Assembly (NCBI GenBank): GCA_020633295.1
Contig: JACKDW010000023.1
Span: forward strand, 62,001 to 126,000
Length of the DNA: 64,000 bases
Source of the DNA: Myxococcales bacterium
GTDB lineage: Bacteria > Myxococcota_A > Polyangia > Nannocystales > Nannocystaceae
Direction of reading: 5' to 3'
The position numbers and the translations under genes are program-made. The notes beneath the pieces were generated by a model. The model searched no databases and was not told the origin of the DNA. It saw nothing but the letters and a program-made list of their open reading frames with translations. Every line of letters begins with the position of its first letter. The first letter of the stretch is position 1. Positions 33,206 to 42,100 of this stretch are shown here, in pieces.

Positions 33206-33278
33206 TTGGCGCGGGGGGGGTCGAACCCCCAGCCTTCACTTTAGGAGAGTGACGCTCTTCCGGTTGAGCTACGCGCCA
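33206..33278 (-). tRNA. tRNA-Arg(CCT)
   Basis: Complete cloverleaf on the minus strand: acceptor TGGCGCG with CGCGCCA, D arm GCTC..GAGC, anticodon stem TCACT/AGTGA with loop CTCCTAA, T arm with GGGGG-TTCGACC-CCCCC, discriminator A. The anticodon CCT reads AGG. CCA is not encoded. It is the last tRNA of the cluster in the direction of transcription. Confidence 0.93.
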
Positions 33279-33306
33279 GTCGGGCTGCTGGTTGTCGTGT
33301 GCGAAG

Positions 33307-33393
33307 TCGGGGTGACTGGAATCGAACCAGCGATATCCCGTACCCGATACGGGTACCTAAACCAGGCCGCCCTACCACCTGGGCAACACCCCG
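33307..33393 (-). tRNA. tRNA-Pro(CGG) with 14-nt insertion between D and anticodon arms
   Basis: The acceptor (CGGGGTG/CACCCCG), D arm (GCCC..GGGC) and T arm (GCTGG-TTCGATT-CCAGT) are the same as in the neighbouring tRNA-Pro(TGG). The anticodon arm is CCCGT-ATCGGGT-ACGGG, anticodon CGG. Between the D stem and this arm are 15 bases instead of one. The extra piece (GCCTGGTTTAGGTA) resembles the 5' half of the neighbour's anticodon arm (CCTGTTTTGGGTA), so it looks like a partial duplication. It may form a small hairpin (CCT..AGG). Whether the RNA is functional, trimmed or a pseudogene is open. Confidence 0.75.
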
Positions 33394-33444
33394 GAGTCTC
33401 GACGGCGCGGCGCTCCGCGTCGGCGAGAGGTTGTGCGAGAGAAG

Positions 33445-33516
33445 TCGGGGTGACTGGAATCGAACCAGCGATCTCCTGTACCCAAAACAGGCGCCCTACC
33501 ACTGGGCAACACCCCG
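33445..33516 (-). tRNA. tRNA-Pro(TGG)
   Basis: Full cloverleaf: acceptor CGGGGTG/CACCCCG, D arm GCCC-AGTGGTA-GGGC, anticodon arm CCTGT-TTTGGGT-ACAGG, T arm GCTGG-TTCGATT-CCAGT, discriminator A. Anticodon TGG (Pro, CCN family). CCA is not encoded. Confidence 0.95.
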
Positions 33517-33688
33517 GAGGACCGGCGACGCCGGTCATGCGCGTCAGCGCGACGGGAACAACGATCGTCATGGGCGGCGCGTGGCGGGGAGGGTGGTCGT
33601 CCTCGCGGCTCCTGCGAGGCGCTCCGCCCACGCGCGCGCGTGTCAGTCACTACAGCTCCGATCGGTGACGAAGAAGTACAGCGGGAAG

Positions 33689-33760
33689 TCGACACGGAGG
33701 GATTCGAACCCCCATAAACCGCATCCGTAGTACGGCGCTTTTCCATTAAGCTACGCGTCG
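33689..33760 (-). tRNA. tRNA-Arg(ACG), copy 2
   Basis: Acceptor CGACGCG/CGTGTCG (one G-T pair), D arm GCTT-AATGGAA-AAGC, anticodon arm CCGTA-CTACGGA-TGCGG, T arm GGGGG-TTCGAAT-CCCTC, discriminator A. The gene body is identical to the copy at 33801-33872, and the flanks are also related. Confidence 0.95.
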
Positions 33761-33790
33761 AAGGTGAAGGTGAAGGTGAAGACGAAGGTG
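33761..33790. repeat. hexanucleotide repeat (aaggtg)5 between the two tRNA-Arg(ACG) copies
   Basis: Five 6-base units, aaggtg, the fourth changed to aagacg. It starts right at the 5' end of one tRNA-Arg gene. A single remnant unit (aaggtgag) also follows the other copy at 33873, which suggests the two genes arose by local duplication including flank. Confidence 0.8.
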
Positions 33791-33800
33791 CAGGATTGAG

Positions 33801-33872
33801 TCGACACGGAGGGATTCGAACCCCCATAAACCGCATCCGTAGTACGGCGCTTTTCCATTAAGCTACGCGTCG
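33801..33872 (-). tRNA. tRNA-Arg(ACG), copy 1
   Basis: Same gene body as 33689-33760: acceptor CGACGCG/CGTGTCG, anticodon loop CTACGGA (ACG, normally edited to ICG by TadA to read CGT/CGC/CGA), T loop TTCGAAT, discriminator A. CCA is not encoded. Confidence 0.95.
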
Positions 33873-33926
33873 AAGGTGAGCCCGGGAGAGCCGGGCCGTT
33901 TGGTAGTTCGGGAGGCCAGCGGCGAG

Positions 33927-33998
33927 TCGACACGGAGGGATTCGAACCCCCATAAGCCGCATCCGGAGTACGGCGCTTTTCCATTAAGCTACGCGTCG
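33927..33998 (-). tRNA. tRNA-Arg(CCG)
   Basis: Differs from the two tRNA-Arg(ACG) copies at only two positions, one in the anticodon (loop CTCCGGA, anticodon CCG) and one in the variable region. Same acceptor, D arm and T arm. This closeness shows anticodon change by duplication within the cluster. Confidence 0.95.
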
Positions 33999-34053
33999 GT
34001 ATGGACCGCTGGCGGTCGCGCGGCGTCGCCTGGTGACGCCGCCGCGCGACGAG

Positions 34054-34126
34054 TCGGCGCGGAAGGACTCGAACCTTCACCGCTCGCAATAGAAGTGCGG
34101 CGCTCTTCCGATTAAGCTACGCGCCG
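34054..34126 (-). tRNA. tRNA-Arg(TCT)
   Basis: Acceptor CGGCGCG/CGCGCCG, D arm GCTT-AATCGGAA-GAGC, anticodon arm CCGCA-CTTCTAT-TGCGA (one C-A mismatch at the base of the stem), T arm GAAGG-TTCGAGT-CCTTC, discriminator A. Anticodon TCT reads AGA/AGG. It is the first tRNA in the direction of transcription. Confidence 0.92.
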
Positions 34127-34562
34127 AGCGCGTGACGACGAGTGACGCGTCACGACTCTCGCGGCTCGGCGCGACCGGGGCGACGTCTCGACGCGAGATA
34201 TGTCTAAAAAGACAGATCTCCGCGCGTGGACGCGCCGACCTGCGCCCCCGCCGGGGGCGCTACGCCGCGCGTGGGCGGCACGGGTACGGTCGCGCGTGGA
34301 GCCGTCGCGCGCGTCTGAGACGTCGCGCTCGCCGGATCTCGCGGATATCGTGAACCAGTGCCATCAGAGTGCTACCCAACGAGTGAAGGTGTACGAGCCA
34401 ATAGACGACGCGTCAAGCGGAAAGTTTCATCGGCGCGGGAGTTTTCTGCTCGTCGTTCGATGTGTTCGTATGGACATGTCTGAAACGCGCGGTCGCTTCG
34501 CCGCGCGCGCCTCGACCCCGCGCGCGGAATGACGCGGCGGCGCGGCAGCCTGCGCGCGCGAG
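34127..34562. other. gene-free region upstream of the tRNA cluster
   Basis: No convincing coding frame; the longest frames here are Arg-rich shadows. Contains the imperfect hairpin at 34195-34220 listed separately. The part 34370-34500 is less GC-rich than its surroundings and could hold the promoter for the minus-strand tRNA cluster, though I cannot pick out definite -35/-10 boxes. Confidence 0.4.
34195..34220. promoter_or_regulatory. inverted repeat/hairpin 70-95 bases upstream of the tRNA cluster
   Basis: Arms gagatatgtct and agacagatctc pair at 10 of 11 positions around an AAAA loop. Its place just upstream of the first tRNA gene suits an operator or, on the plus strand, a terminator-like hairpin. 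No partner protein can be named. Confidence 0.4.
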
Positions 34563-35045
34563 CTATCGCCGCTCGAGCTCCTGGAGCGCGCGCGCGGCCT
34601 GCTCGCGACCCCAGCGCTCGCCGAGCTGCATGGACTCCTGGAGCAGCAGCGGCTGCGCGCCCTGCAGCGCGCGCCCGTGCGGCGACTCGTAGAACGCGAT
34701 CGCGGCCTCGACGGTGTCCTGATCGAGGTGCTTCACGTACAGCGGGACGAGCAGCTCGACGAGCTCGTCGGTGCGGGCGGTCTTGAGGAACGCGTCGATG
34801 AAGCCCGGCGGGAGGTTCGGCGTCGCGCGCAGCTGGTTCGCGGTCGCGTCCATGATCTGCTGGCCCAGGCGCTCGGCGCCGGTCACCGCGAGCAGGCGGC
34901 GGACGCTCTCCTCCTCGGTCCGGGCGTGGACGGCCGGGGGCTCGTCGGCTCGCTTCAAGGCGGGCGCGGGCGCGGGCGCGGGCGTGCAGGACGTGAGCGC
35001 GAGCGTGAGCGCGAGCGCGACGCGATGGCGGTGCGTTGTGAGCAT
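34563..35045 (-). CDS. DUF2059-domain lipoprotein
   Basis: 160 residues. Lipoprotein signal (LALTLALTSC), a short Pro/Ala linker, then a DUF2059 domain: VRRLLAVTGAERLGQQIMDATANQL (about 48-72), FLKTARTDELVELLVPLYVKHLDQDTVEAAIAFYESPHGRALQGAQPLLLQESMQLG (about 86-142). The last block is the family hallmark (aa.Y.k.ft.eEl..l..Fy.Sp.G). Function unknown; expected in the periplasm on a membrane. It is 25 bases downstream of the DUF4149 gene, so the two are probably co-transcribed. Confidence 0.85.
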   Translation of the reverse strand: MLTTHRHRVALALTLALTSCTPAPAPAPALKRADEPPAVHARTEEESVRRLLAVTGAERLGQQIMDATANQLRATPNLPPGFIDAFLKTARTDELVELLVPLYVKHLDQDTVEAAIAFYESPHGRALQGAQPLLLQESMQLGERWGREQAARALQELERR

Positions 35046-35070
35046 GGGTGCTCCGCGCGCTGGTCCGCGG

Positions 35071-35592
35071 CTAGCCGACGAACATCAGCAGCGCGAGCCC
35101 GGCGATGACGACGAGCAGGTTCGTCGCGCTCGAGATGCCGTGCAGCTTGCCGAACGCCGCGTTCAGGCGCGCGAGCTCGGGGTTCTCGCGCGCGGCCTGC
35201 TGGCGTCGGGCGTGCTCCTCGGCGTCGGTCTGACCGCCGAGCTCGAGCGCGCGCTCGAGCTCGTGGCGCGTGAACATGATCTCGGTCGCGCGCGGCTCGA
35301 GGTAGAGCATGTTGAACAGCACGCCCAGCGTGGCGATCGCGAGCGCGGCGACCTTGACCGTCTCGATCGGCTCGCCGAGGCGTAGGTCGAGCAGCGTGAC
35401 CGCGCCGAGCCCCGCGAGGCACACGGCGCTGAGCCCGAAGTAGCGCGGGAACAGCTTCGCCTGCACGCGCCCGAACATGTGCCGCGGCAGCGTCTTGAAC
35501 ATGACGAAGCCGCTGATGAACGAGACCCAGATCGCGGCCCCGAACCACACGGAGAAGCACAGCAGCTCAAACTTCGACAGCACGATCTCCAC
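35071..35592 (-). CDS. DUF4149 membrane protein
   Basis: 173 residues with four hydrophobic segments (about 8-30, 50-70, 78-97 and 150-172) and a charged loop of about 50 residues between the third and fourth. The start FELLCFSVWFGAAIWVSFISGFVMFKTLPRHMFGRVQAKLFPRYFGL matches the DUF4149/TMEM205-like family (G-x-W-x-G pattern followed by a conserved F-x-x-Y). Role unknown. It lies between the RND pump and the DUF2059 lipoprotein in the same direction. Confidence 0.82.
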   Translation of the reverse strand: MEIVLSKFELLCFSVWFGAAIWVSFISGFVMFKTLPRHMFGRVQAKLFPRYFGLSAVCLAGLGAVTLLDLRLGEPIETVKVAALAIATLGVLFNMLYLEPRATEIMFTRHELERALELGGQTDAEEHARRQQAARENPELARLNAAFGKLHGISSATNLLVVIAGLALLMFVG

Positions 35593-35672
35593 GGGCGGAC
35601 TCCTCTTCGCGCGGCATGGTAACCGGGGACGCGGCGCGCGTCACCGGTCGCGCGCGCCCGTGAGCGCGCGGG

Positions 35673-38600
35673 CTAGCGAGCCGCGCGCCGCCTCGTGAGC
35701 CGGCGCCACAGCGCGAGCCCGCCGAGCGCCCCGTCCTCGATCACGCTGTAGGTCGCGGGCAGGAACACGAGCGTGACGATGGTGCTCGAGATCAGCCCGC
35801 CGCTGATGATGATGGCGATCGAGTGGTAGTAGACGCCGGCGAGCGTCGGGTGGTGGATCAGCATGGGCACGAGCCCGAGCACCGTCGTCGTCGCGGTCAT
35901 CAGGATCGGCCGGATGCGGTCGCGGCCGGCGCGCTCGAGCGCGTCCGCGCGCGTCATGCCGGCCGCGCGCAGCTGCGTGACGCGGTCGATGAGCATGATG
36001 CCGTTGTTGACGACGATGCCGATGAGGATGAACAGGCCGATCATCGCGGTCGTGTCGACCGTCGTGTCGGTGAGCCACATCGCCCAGGGCGCGCCGAGGC
36101 AGCCGAACAGGCAGGTCACGAGGATGGCGAAGGGCTGCAGGAAGCTCTCGAACAGCGAGGCCATGACCGCGTAGACGAGCAGCAGGCACAGCCCGAGGTT
36201 GACGATCATCGCGTTCGTGGCCTCGCGGTTGCGCCACCACGGGATCCAGTCGCCGGAGCTGTAGCCGGGCGGGAACCGGAGCTCCGCCATGGCCGCGTTG
36301 ACGAGCTCGCGGTTCTTCTCCCCGTCGGTGTCGAAGAACCGGACCTTGATGCTGACCTGCGTCTCCCGGTCGAAGCGCTGCACCCAGTGCGGGCTCGAGG
36401 TGGTGCGGAAGCGGGCGAGGTTGCTCAGCGGGACCTCGACGCCGTCGGCGAGGCGGAGCTTGAGGTCGCGCAGCTCGTCGAGCCCGGGCGCGCCCTCGGG
36501 GTTGCGCATGCCCCGGCGATCGTTCGCGCCCGTGCTCAGGCGCAGCTCGATCTCGCCGGTCGGCCCGCGGACCTGCCCGAGCGGCAAGCCCTGGAAGGCG
36601 GTCGAGACGAAGCGCGAGACCTGGTCGGCGGTCAGGCCCGCGCGCTGGAGCTTGGCGGGGTCGAGCTCGATGTGGATCTCCTCGTTGCCCTCCTCCATGG
36701 GCCCGGTGATCGTGTCGTAGCCGCCGGCCTCGGGGTCATCGGCGTCGCCGCGCGGGAGCGTCGCGCGCAGGTGGGTGACGGCGCGATCGGCCAGCTCCAT
36801 GAGCACGCCCATGTCGTCGCCCTTGATCGCGATCTGGACCTCCTTGCGGTCGCCGCGACGCCAGCGGCCGTGGCGATCCTCGCCCACGAAGTAGCGGACC
36901 CCGGTGATCGGCGGGAGCGCCTTCTCGATGACGCCGCGGAAGCGCTCGACGTCGGCCTCGCTGTTGGCGCGCTCCAGCGGGTGCACGGAGCAGTGCGCCC
37001 ACCAGTCGCTGTAGCTGCAGCTGACGTGCATGATCCCCAGCTCTTCCCTGCGCTCGAGCAGCGCGGCCTCGAGCACCTTGAGGTGCTCGCCGATCTCCTG
37101 ATAGCTGGGGCTGCCGACGAACTCGAAGCCGATCGGGAGGTCGTTGGGCTGCTCGTCGACCTCGCCGATGCGGTAGTTCAGCTGGGTCGCGGGGTAGGCC
37201 GCGGTCGCGACGATCGCGAGCGCGAGCAGCATCGTCAGCCGCGGCCACCCGAGGCTCTTGCGGATCAGCCAGCCGTAGGCGCGCTGCGTCGCGTCGAGCA
37301 GCGGCGCGCGGTGGGGCTTGGTGACGCGATCGCGCTTGCCCCCGAGCAGCCCCTTCATGAGCAGCGGCACCGAGGTCTGGCTGACGATCAGGCTGCAGAG
37401 CAGGACCGTGGCGAAGGTGATGCCGAGCGGCTTGAGGAAGGTGGTCGCGGGGTCAGCCTGGTCGCCGAACACGAGCGGCAGGAACACGATCACGCTCGAG
37501 ACGGTGGAGGCGATGGTCGCCAGCCCGACCTCGCGGCTGCCGCGGGCGATCGCGGCGTTGACGGACTCCCCGAGGCGCGCGTGGTTCTCGATCGACTCGA
37601 CGATGACGACGGCGTTGTCGATCAGCATGCCGACGCCGAGCACGAGGCCGAGCAGCACGATGCAGTTGAGCTCCTCGCCGCGCAGGAACAGCACGCCGCA
37701 GGTGGCGAGGATCGTCAGCGGGATGCAGGCGGCGGCGACCAGCGTCGTCGTCATCCTGCGCAGGAACAGAAACAGCACGATGACGCCGAGGATGCCGCCG
37801 TAGACGCCGGTGTTCTTGAGGTCGCCGAGCGTCGAGGTGATGATCTCGCCCTGGTCGTGGAACACGACCGCGTGGATGTCGCCGAGCTCCGGGGTGCTCG
37901 TGATCTCCTGGATCGCGCGCTGGACCTCGAGCGAGACCTCGACCGGGCTGTACCCGGCCTGGGCGTAGACGCTCATGTTGATGCCGCCGAGACCGTCGAG
38001 TCGGCGGAACGCGCGGACCTCGGTGGGCTGGATCGCGAGCCCGGCGACGTCGCCGAGCTGCGCCAAGCCGCTCTCGGGCTGCGGGCTCGCGGTCGCGGGC
38101 TCGTCGGCCTGCGCCGCGCGCTCCGGGACGCTCGTCATCGCGCCCTGCAGGCCGCTCGCCGACATCCTCGCGGCGCCGCCGGGGAGCTGGCGATCGAGCG
38201 CGGGGTTGCTCGCCTTGGCGGCGGCGAGCTGCTGGCGGCGCAGCGGGAGCTCGGCGTAGGCGGCGGGATCCGCCTCGCGCGCTGGGCTGCGCACGCCGGG
38301 GACGGTGTCGGACGCGCGCATGAGCCCGAGGCTGCGACCCTGCCGCGCGTCGCGGAGCGCGGCGCCGACGTCCTCGAGCGCGATGCCGGCGCGCGAGGCC
38401 GACTCGAGATCGAGCGCGACTTCGAACTCGTTTTGACCGACGCCGTTGAACTCGATGCGCGAGACGCCGGGGATGCGCTCGAGCGGGCGGACGATGTGCT
38501 GCTGAATGAGGTCGTACTGCGACGAGAGCTCGCGCTCGCTGGCGACGCGCAGCTCCATGATCGGTTCGTCCGCGTCGCCGCTGCTGTCGATCTCGATGCG

Positions 38601-39002
38601 CGTGAGCGTCTCGGGGAGCTCCGGCCGGATGCGATCCATGCGCTCGCGGATCTCCTGCTTGCGCGCGTCGATGTCGGTGCCGGGCGCGAACTCGAGGTTC
38701 ACGCGTACGCCCCAGGAGCCCGAACCAACGCGCAGCTGCTGGAGACCGCGGAGGCCCGCGACCTGCTCCTCGATCGGGCGGATGATGTCGCGCTCGAGCA
38801 GCTCGGGGCTCGTCCGCGCGACCTGAAAGCGCAGGCTGACGTTGCTGCCCTGGCGGCTCGGCATGAACGCGAGCGGCAGCTGGATGGTCGCGAGCACGCC
38901 GAGGATCAGGATCGCGGTCAGCAGCATCCCGACCATCACCGGGCGGCTGAGCGCGAGGTCCGAGAAGCTCCAGCGCCGAGGGTTATGGGGGGCTTCGAGC
39001 AT
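35673..39002 (-). CDS. RND-family efflux permease (HAE-type), without adjacent fusion protein
   Basis: 1109 residues from the ATG at 39002 (starts at 39026 and 39068 are also in frame). Typical RND plan: membrane segment 1 (SRPVMVGMLLTAILILGVLATIQLP), a large periplasmic loop with IRPIEEQVAGLRGLQQL, six central segments including GVLFLRGEELNCIVLLGLVLGVGMLIDNAVVIVESIENH (proton-relay Asp residues) and a second half with VNNGIMLIDR. In the first periplasmic loop there is an insertion of about 110 low-complexity Ala/Gln/Arg-rich residues (from DARQGRSLGLMRASD to TASPQPESGLAQ), absent from usual members. The normal partners, a membrane fusion protein and an outer-membrane channel, are not adjacent. 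Substrate unknown. Confidence 0.88.
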   Translation of the reverse strand: MLEAPHNPRRWSFSDLALSRPVMVGMLLTAILILGVLATIQLPLAFMPSRQGSNVSLRFQVARTSPELLERDIIRPIEEQVAGLRGLQQLRVGSGSWGVRVNLEFAPGTDIDARKQEIRERMDRIRPELPETLTRIEIDSSGDADEPIMELRVASERELSSQYDLIQQHIVRPLERIPGVSRIEFNGVGQNEFEVALDLESASRAGIALEDVGAALRDARQGRSLGLMRASDTVPGVRSPAREADPAAYAELPLRRQQLAAAKASNPALDRQLPGGAARMSASGLQGAMTSVPERAAQADEPATASPQPESGLAQLGDVAGLAIQPTEVRAFRRLDGLGGINMSVYAQAGYSPVEVSLEVQRAIQEITSTPELGDIHAVVFHDQGEIITSTLGDLKNTGVYGGILGVIVLFLFLRRMTTTLVAAACIPLTILATCGVLFLRGEELNCIVLLGLVLGVGMLIDNAVVIVESIENHARLGESVNAAIARGSREVGLATIASTVSSVIVFLPLVFGDQADPATTFLKPLGITFATVLLCSLIVSQTSVPLLMKGLLGGKRDRVTKPHRAPLLDATQRAYGWLIRKSLGWPRLTMLLALAIVATAAYPATQLNYRIGEVDEQPNDLPIGFEFVGSPSYQEIGEHLKVLEAALLERREELGIMHVSCSYSDWWAHCSVHPLERANSEADVERFRGVIEKALPPITGVRYFVGEDRHGRWRRGDRKEVQIAIKGDDMGVLMELADRAVTHLRATLPRGDADDPEAGGYDTITGPMEEGNEEIHIELDPAKLQRAGLTADQVSRFVSTAFQGLPLGQVRGPTGEIELRLSTGANDRRGMRNPEGAPGLDELRDLKLRLADGVEVPLSNLARFRTTSSPHWVQRFDRETQVSIKVRFFDTDGEKNRELVNAAMAELRFPPGYSSGDWIPWWRNREATNAMIVNLGLCLLLVYAVMASLFESFLQPFAILVTCLFGCLGAPWAMWLTDTTVDTTAMIGLFILIGIVVNNGIMLIDRVTQLRAAGMTRADALERAGRDRIRPILMTATTTVLGLVPMLIHHPTLAGVYYHSIAIIISGGLISSTIVTLVFLPATYSVIEDGALGGLALWRRLTRRRAAR

Positions 39003-39172
39003 TGCGGGGCGCGATGACGATCGCATAGCCGGGCGCCTCGATGGGCGCAACGCGGTGCGGGGGTCCACAGGCTTGGAATGGCGGCGGGGGAGGGCGGTTT
39101 CGCGGGCGCGTGATTGTTGGTGCGGCGTGTGCTCTCTGTAGGATACGCTCTCACAGTCAGACTGAGTTGACG

Positions 39173-42100
39173 ATGGACCTTCACCACGGAGACGCGCCGG
39201 CGCGGGAGATCGCGGGCGTCCGGATCTCGACGATCGAGGCGCAGCTCGGCTCGGTCATCGTGTTTCTCGGGCGCCGGCGCGGGAGCCCGCGGCGCGTGGT
39301 CCTGCAGGGGGGTCCGCCCGCGCGCGTGCGGGCCTTCCTCGAGTCGTCAGCGGCGCGCGCGCGCGTCGTCGACCCGGCGCTCGTCGAGTTCGAACGCATC
39401 TCGATATACGGCGCCGGCGCGGCGCGCGTCTCGATGTGTCCTGATGGACAGGAGCTAACCGACCGGATCGCGCGCGGGCCGATGTCGCCGCCCGAGCTGC
39501 TCGCGCTGGCGCGCCGGCTCGCGGCGGCGCTGCGCGCCGCCCACCGACGCGGCCTCGCGCTCCGCAGCCTGCGTCCGGAGAACGTGATCTTGACGCCGCC
39601 TGGTCCGGTGATCGTCGATCGCGTGCCGCCGGAGGCGCCCCGCGATCGCGCGGACGATCCGTTCACGGCGCCGGAGCTGCGCAGCGGGCTCGCGCAGGCT
39701 GGCGACGGCCGCGCCGACGTGCACGGGCTCGGCGTGCTGCTGTGGTCCTGCGCGACGGGCTTCGTGCCGACCTCGGCGAACGCGATGCGCGGCCCCTTCG
39801 CGCGCTGGCTCGCGACTGCGGACGACGTGCCGAGGGCGCTGCGCCAGCTGATTCACGAGCTGATGCAGGAGCCGGTGAGCCTGCGCCCGCTCTCGGTGGA
39901 CGGGCTCGTCGAGCGCGTGGAGGCGCTCGAGCGCAGCGTGATCGCGGGGGCGCCCGAACTCGCCGCGGGGGCGCTCGGGGTCGGCGTCGGGCCGATCGGC
40001 TGCTTCGATCCGCCGCTCATCGGCCGCGAGCACCTGCTGGCCGCGCTCGCGCGTCACCTCCAGGGCGTGCGCGCGGGCGTGGCGACGGCGGTGCTGCTGC
40101 AGGGGTCGTCGGGGATCGGCAAGAGCCACCTGCTGCGCGCGTTCCTCGATCGCGCGCGCTCGCTGGGCGCGGGCGTGATGTTCACGCGCGGGCGCCCGCG
40201 CGAGCCCACGCCGTACTGGGCGATCCGCGGCCTGATCCACGGCTTCCTCGGCGTCTCGGCGTCGGCCGCCGCGCTCGCGCGCGAGGCCGCGGGCGAGTAC
40301 GCCTCGGTGCTCGCCGAGTTCGACGGGCCGCTCGCGCGGCTGCTCGGTCGCGAGCGAGATCCCGAGCGCTCGCGCGGCGGTGACCTCGACGACGTCGCGG
40401 GCGGCGACACGCTGCTGCACGGCGCGCTCGCGCGGTTCATCGGCCAGCTGGTCGCGCGCTGCCCCGCCGCGATCGTGTGTATCGACGACGCGCAGTGGCT
40501 CGACGAGGCCAGCGCGCGCGTCGTCCGGCGCCTGGCGATCGAGCTCGAGAAGCAGGCGATCATGCTGCTGCTCACCGCGCCGAGCGACGACGCGGGCGAC
40601 GAGCTCGCCGCCGCGCTCGCGCCGGTGCAGGTCCACGTCATCACGCTCGAGCCGCTGCCCGCCGCGGACGCGACGGCGCTGGTCCAGGAGCAGCTCGGCC
40701 GCCCCGCGGACGAGCGCGCGCTCGCGGGCGTCGTGGCCCGCTGCGGCGGCCGACCGCTCTCGCTCATCCTGCACGCGCGCGCGCTGGTCGAGGACGGCGC
40801 GCTGCGGCTCGTCGACGGCGCGTGGCGGCTCGATGATCGCGAGGGCCGCGCGGGCGTCGTCGTGAGCGCCCCGCTCGCGCTCGCCGGCCGGCTCGCGGCG
40901 CGCCTCGACGACGACGCGCGCGCGCTGCTCGGCGGCTGCGCGCGGCTCGGCTTGCCCTTGGAGACAGGTGTAATCGCGACCGTGATGGCGCGCGGGCGCG
41001 TCGACGTCGCGCGCGCGATGGCGGCGGCGCGGCGCCTGGGCGTCATCGCGCCGCGCGTCGCGGAGGGCGGCGCGACCGAGTTCAGCTTCGCCAGCGAGCC
41101 GCTGCGCGCGGCGCTCTCGCGCGCGCTCGACGAGGAGGAGGCGGGGCGCCTGCACGCCCGCGCCTCGCGGACGCTGTCGGGCGAGCGCTCGATCTTCGCG
41201 CGCGCGATCCACAGCGCGCTCGCGGTGCCGGAGGAGCCGAGTCGGAGCTTCGAGCTCAACCTCCTCGCCGGGCGCGCGGCGGCGGCCTGTCACGCGTACT
41301 CGGCCGCGCGGGACTTCCTGCGCGCGGCGGAGCGCGCGGCGGAGCGCGGCGGCGAGGCGTCGCAGCTCGACGGCGAGTTCTACTTGCTCGTGGCGATCGT
41401 CGGCGCGCGCGTCGGCGCGTTTCATGACGCGGTCGCGGCCGGGCGCGAGGCGCTGGCGCGCACGCCCGGCGGGCTCGCGCGCGCGATGGTGCGCTCGGTC
41501 CTGGCGACCTTGTTCGCGCGCCAGCATCAATTTGAAGACGCGCTCGCGCAGCTGCAGGCGGCGCTGCGCGACGCGGGCAGCCGACCGCTGCGCGGCGGCG
41601 GGCTCGGCTGGCTGCGCGGCGCGGGGAGCCTGGCCGCCGTCGAGCTCGGTCGCGGGCGGCGCGTCCCCGTCGCGCCCGAGGAGGCGCTGCGCGTCCGCCT
41701 CAAGGCGCGGCTGATCGCGACCTGCGTCGCCGTGGGCTTCTCCGACCTCAACACCGGGCGCATGCTCGAGGCGGTCATGCGCGGGCGCGCGCTGTGTGAC
41801 GCGCTCCCGAACTGCGGCGAGCGAGCGGTCGCGCTGATGTACTACGCGTGCTCGATCGCCAGCGTCGCGCCCGCGCGCGTGTTTGAGCGGGACGCCGACG
41901 AGGCCCTGGCGATCGCCGAGGCGCTCGAGGACCGCGGGCTGTACGCGCGGCTCCTGAGCGATCGAGGCATCGGCGCGGAGCTGCAGGGGCGCGGCGCCGA
42001 GGCCGAGGCGAACCTGCGCGCCGCGCTCGCGGTCGGCGAGTACTGGCTCAGCCCGCTGCTCTACGCCAACGCGGCGAGCTCGCTGGCGTGGCTGCTCGCG

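Noticed and set aside
33311..33393. tRNA-Leu (class II) reading of the 87-nt tRNA at this place
   Set aside because: A long variable arm could be drawn (GTACCCG..CGGGTAC), but the anticodon stem then fails. The Pro(CGG) reading gives a perfect 5-bp anticodon stem and the same acceptor and T arm as the neighbouring tRNA-Pro.
35823..39017. A 1064-codon plus-strand frame opposite the RND pump
   Set aside because: Low-complexity, His/Arg/Asp/Glu-rich composition and complete overlap with a well-supported transporter gene.
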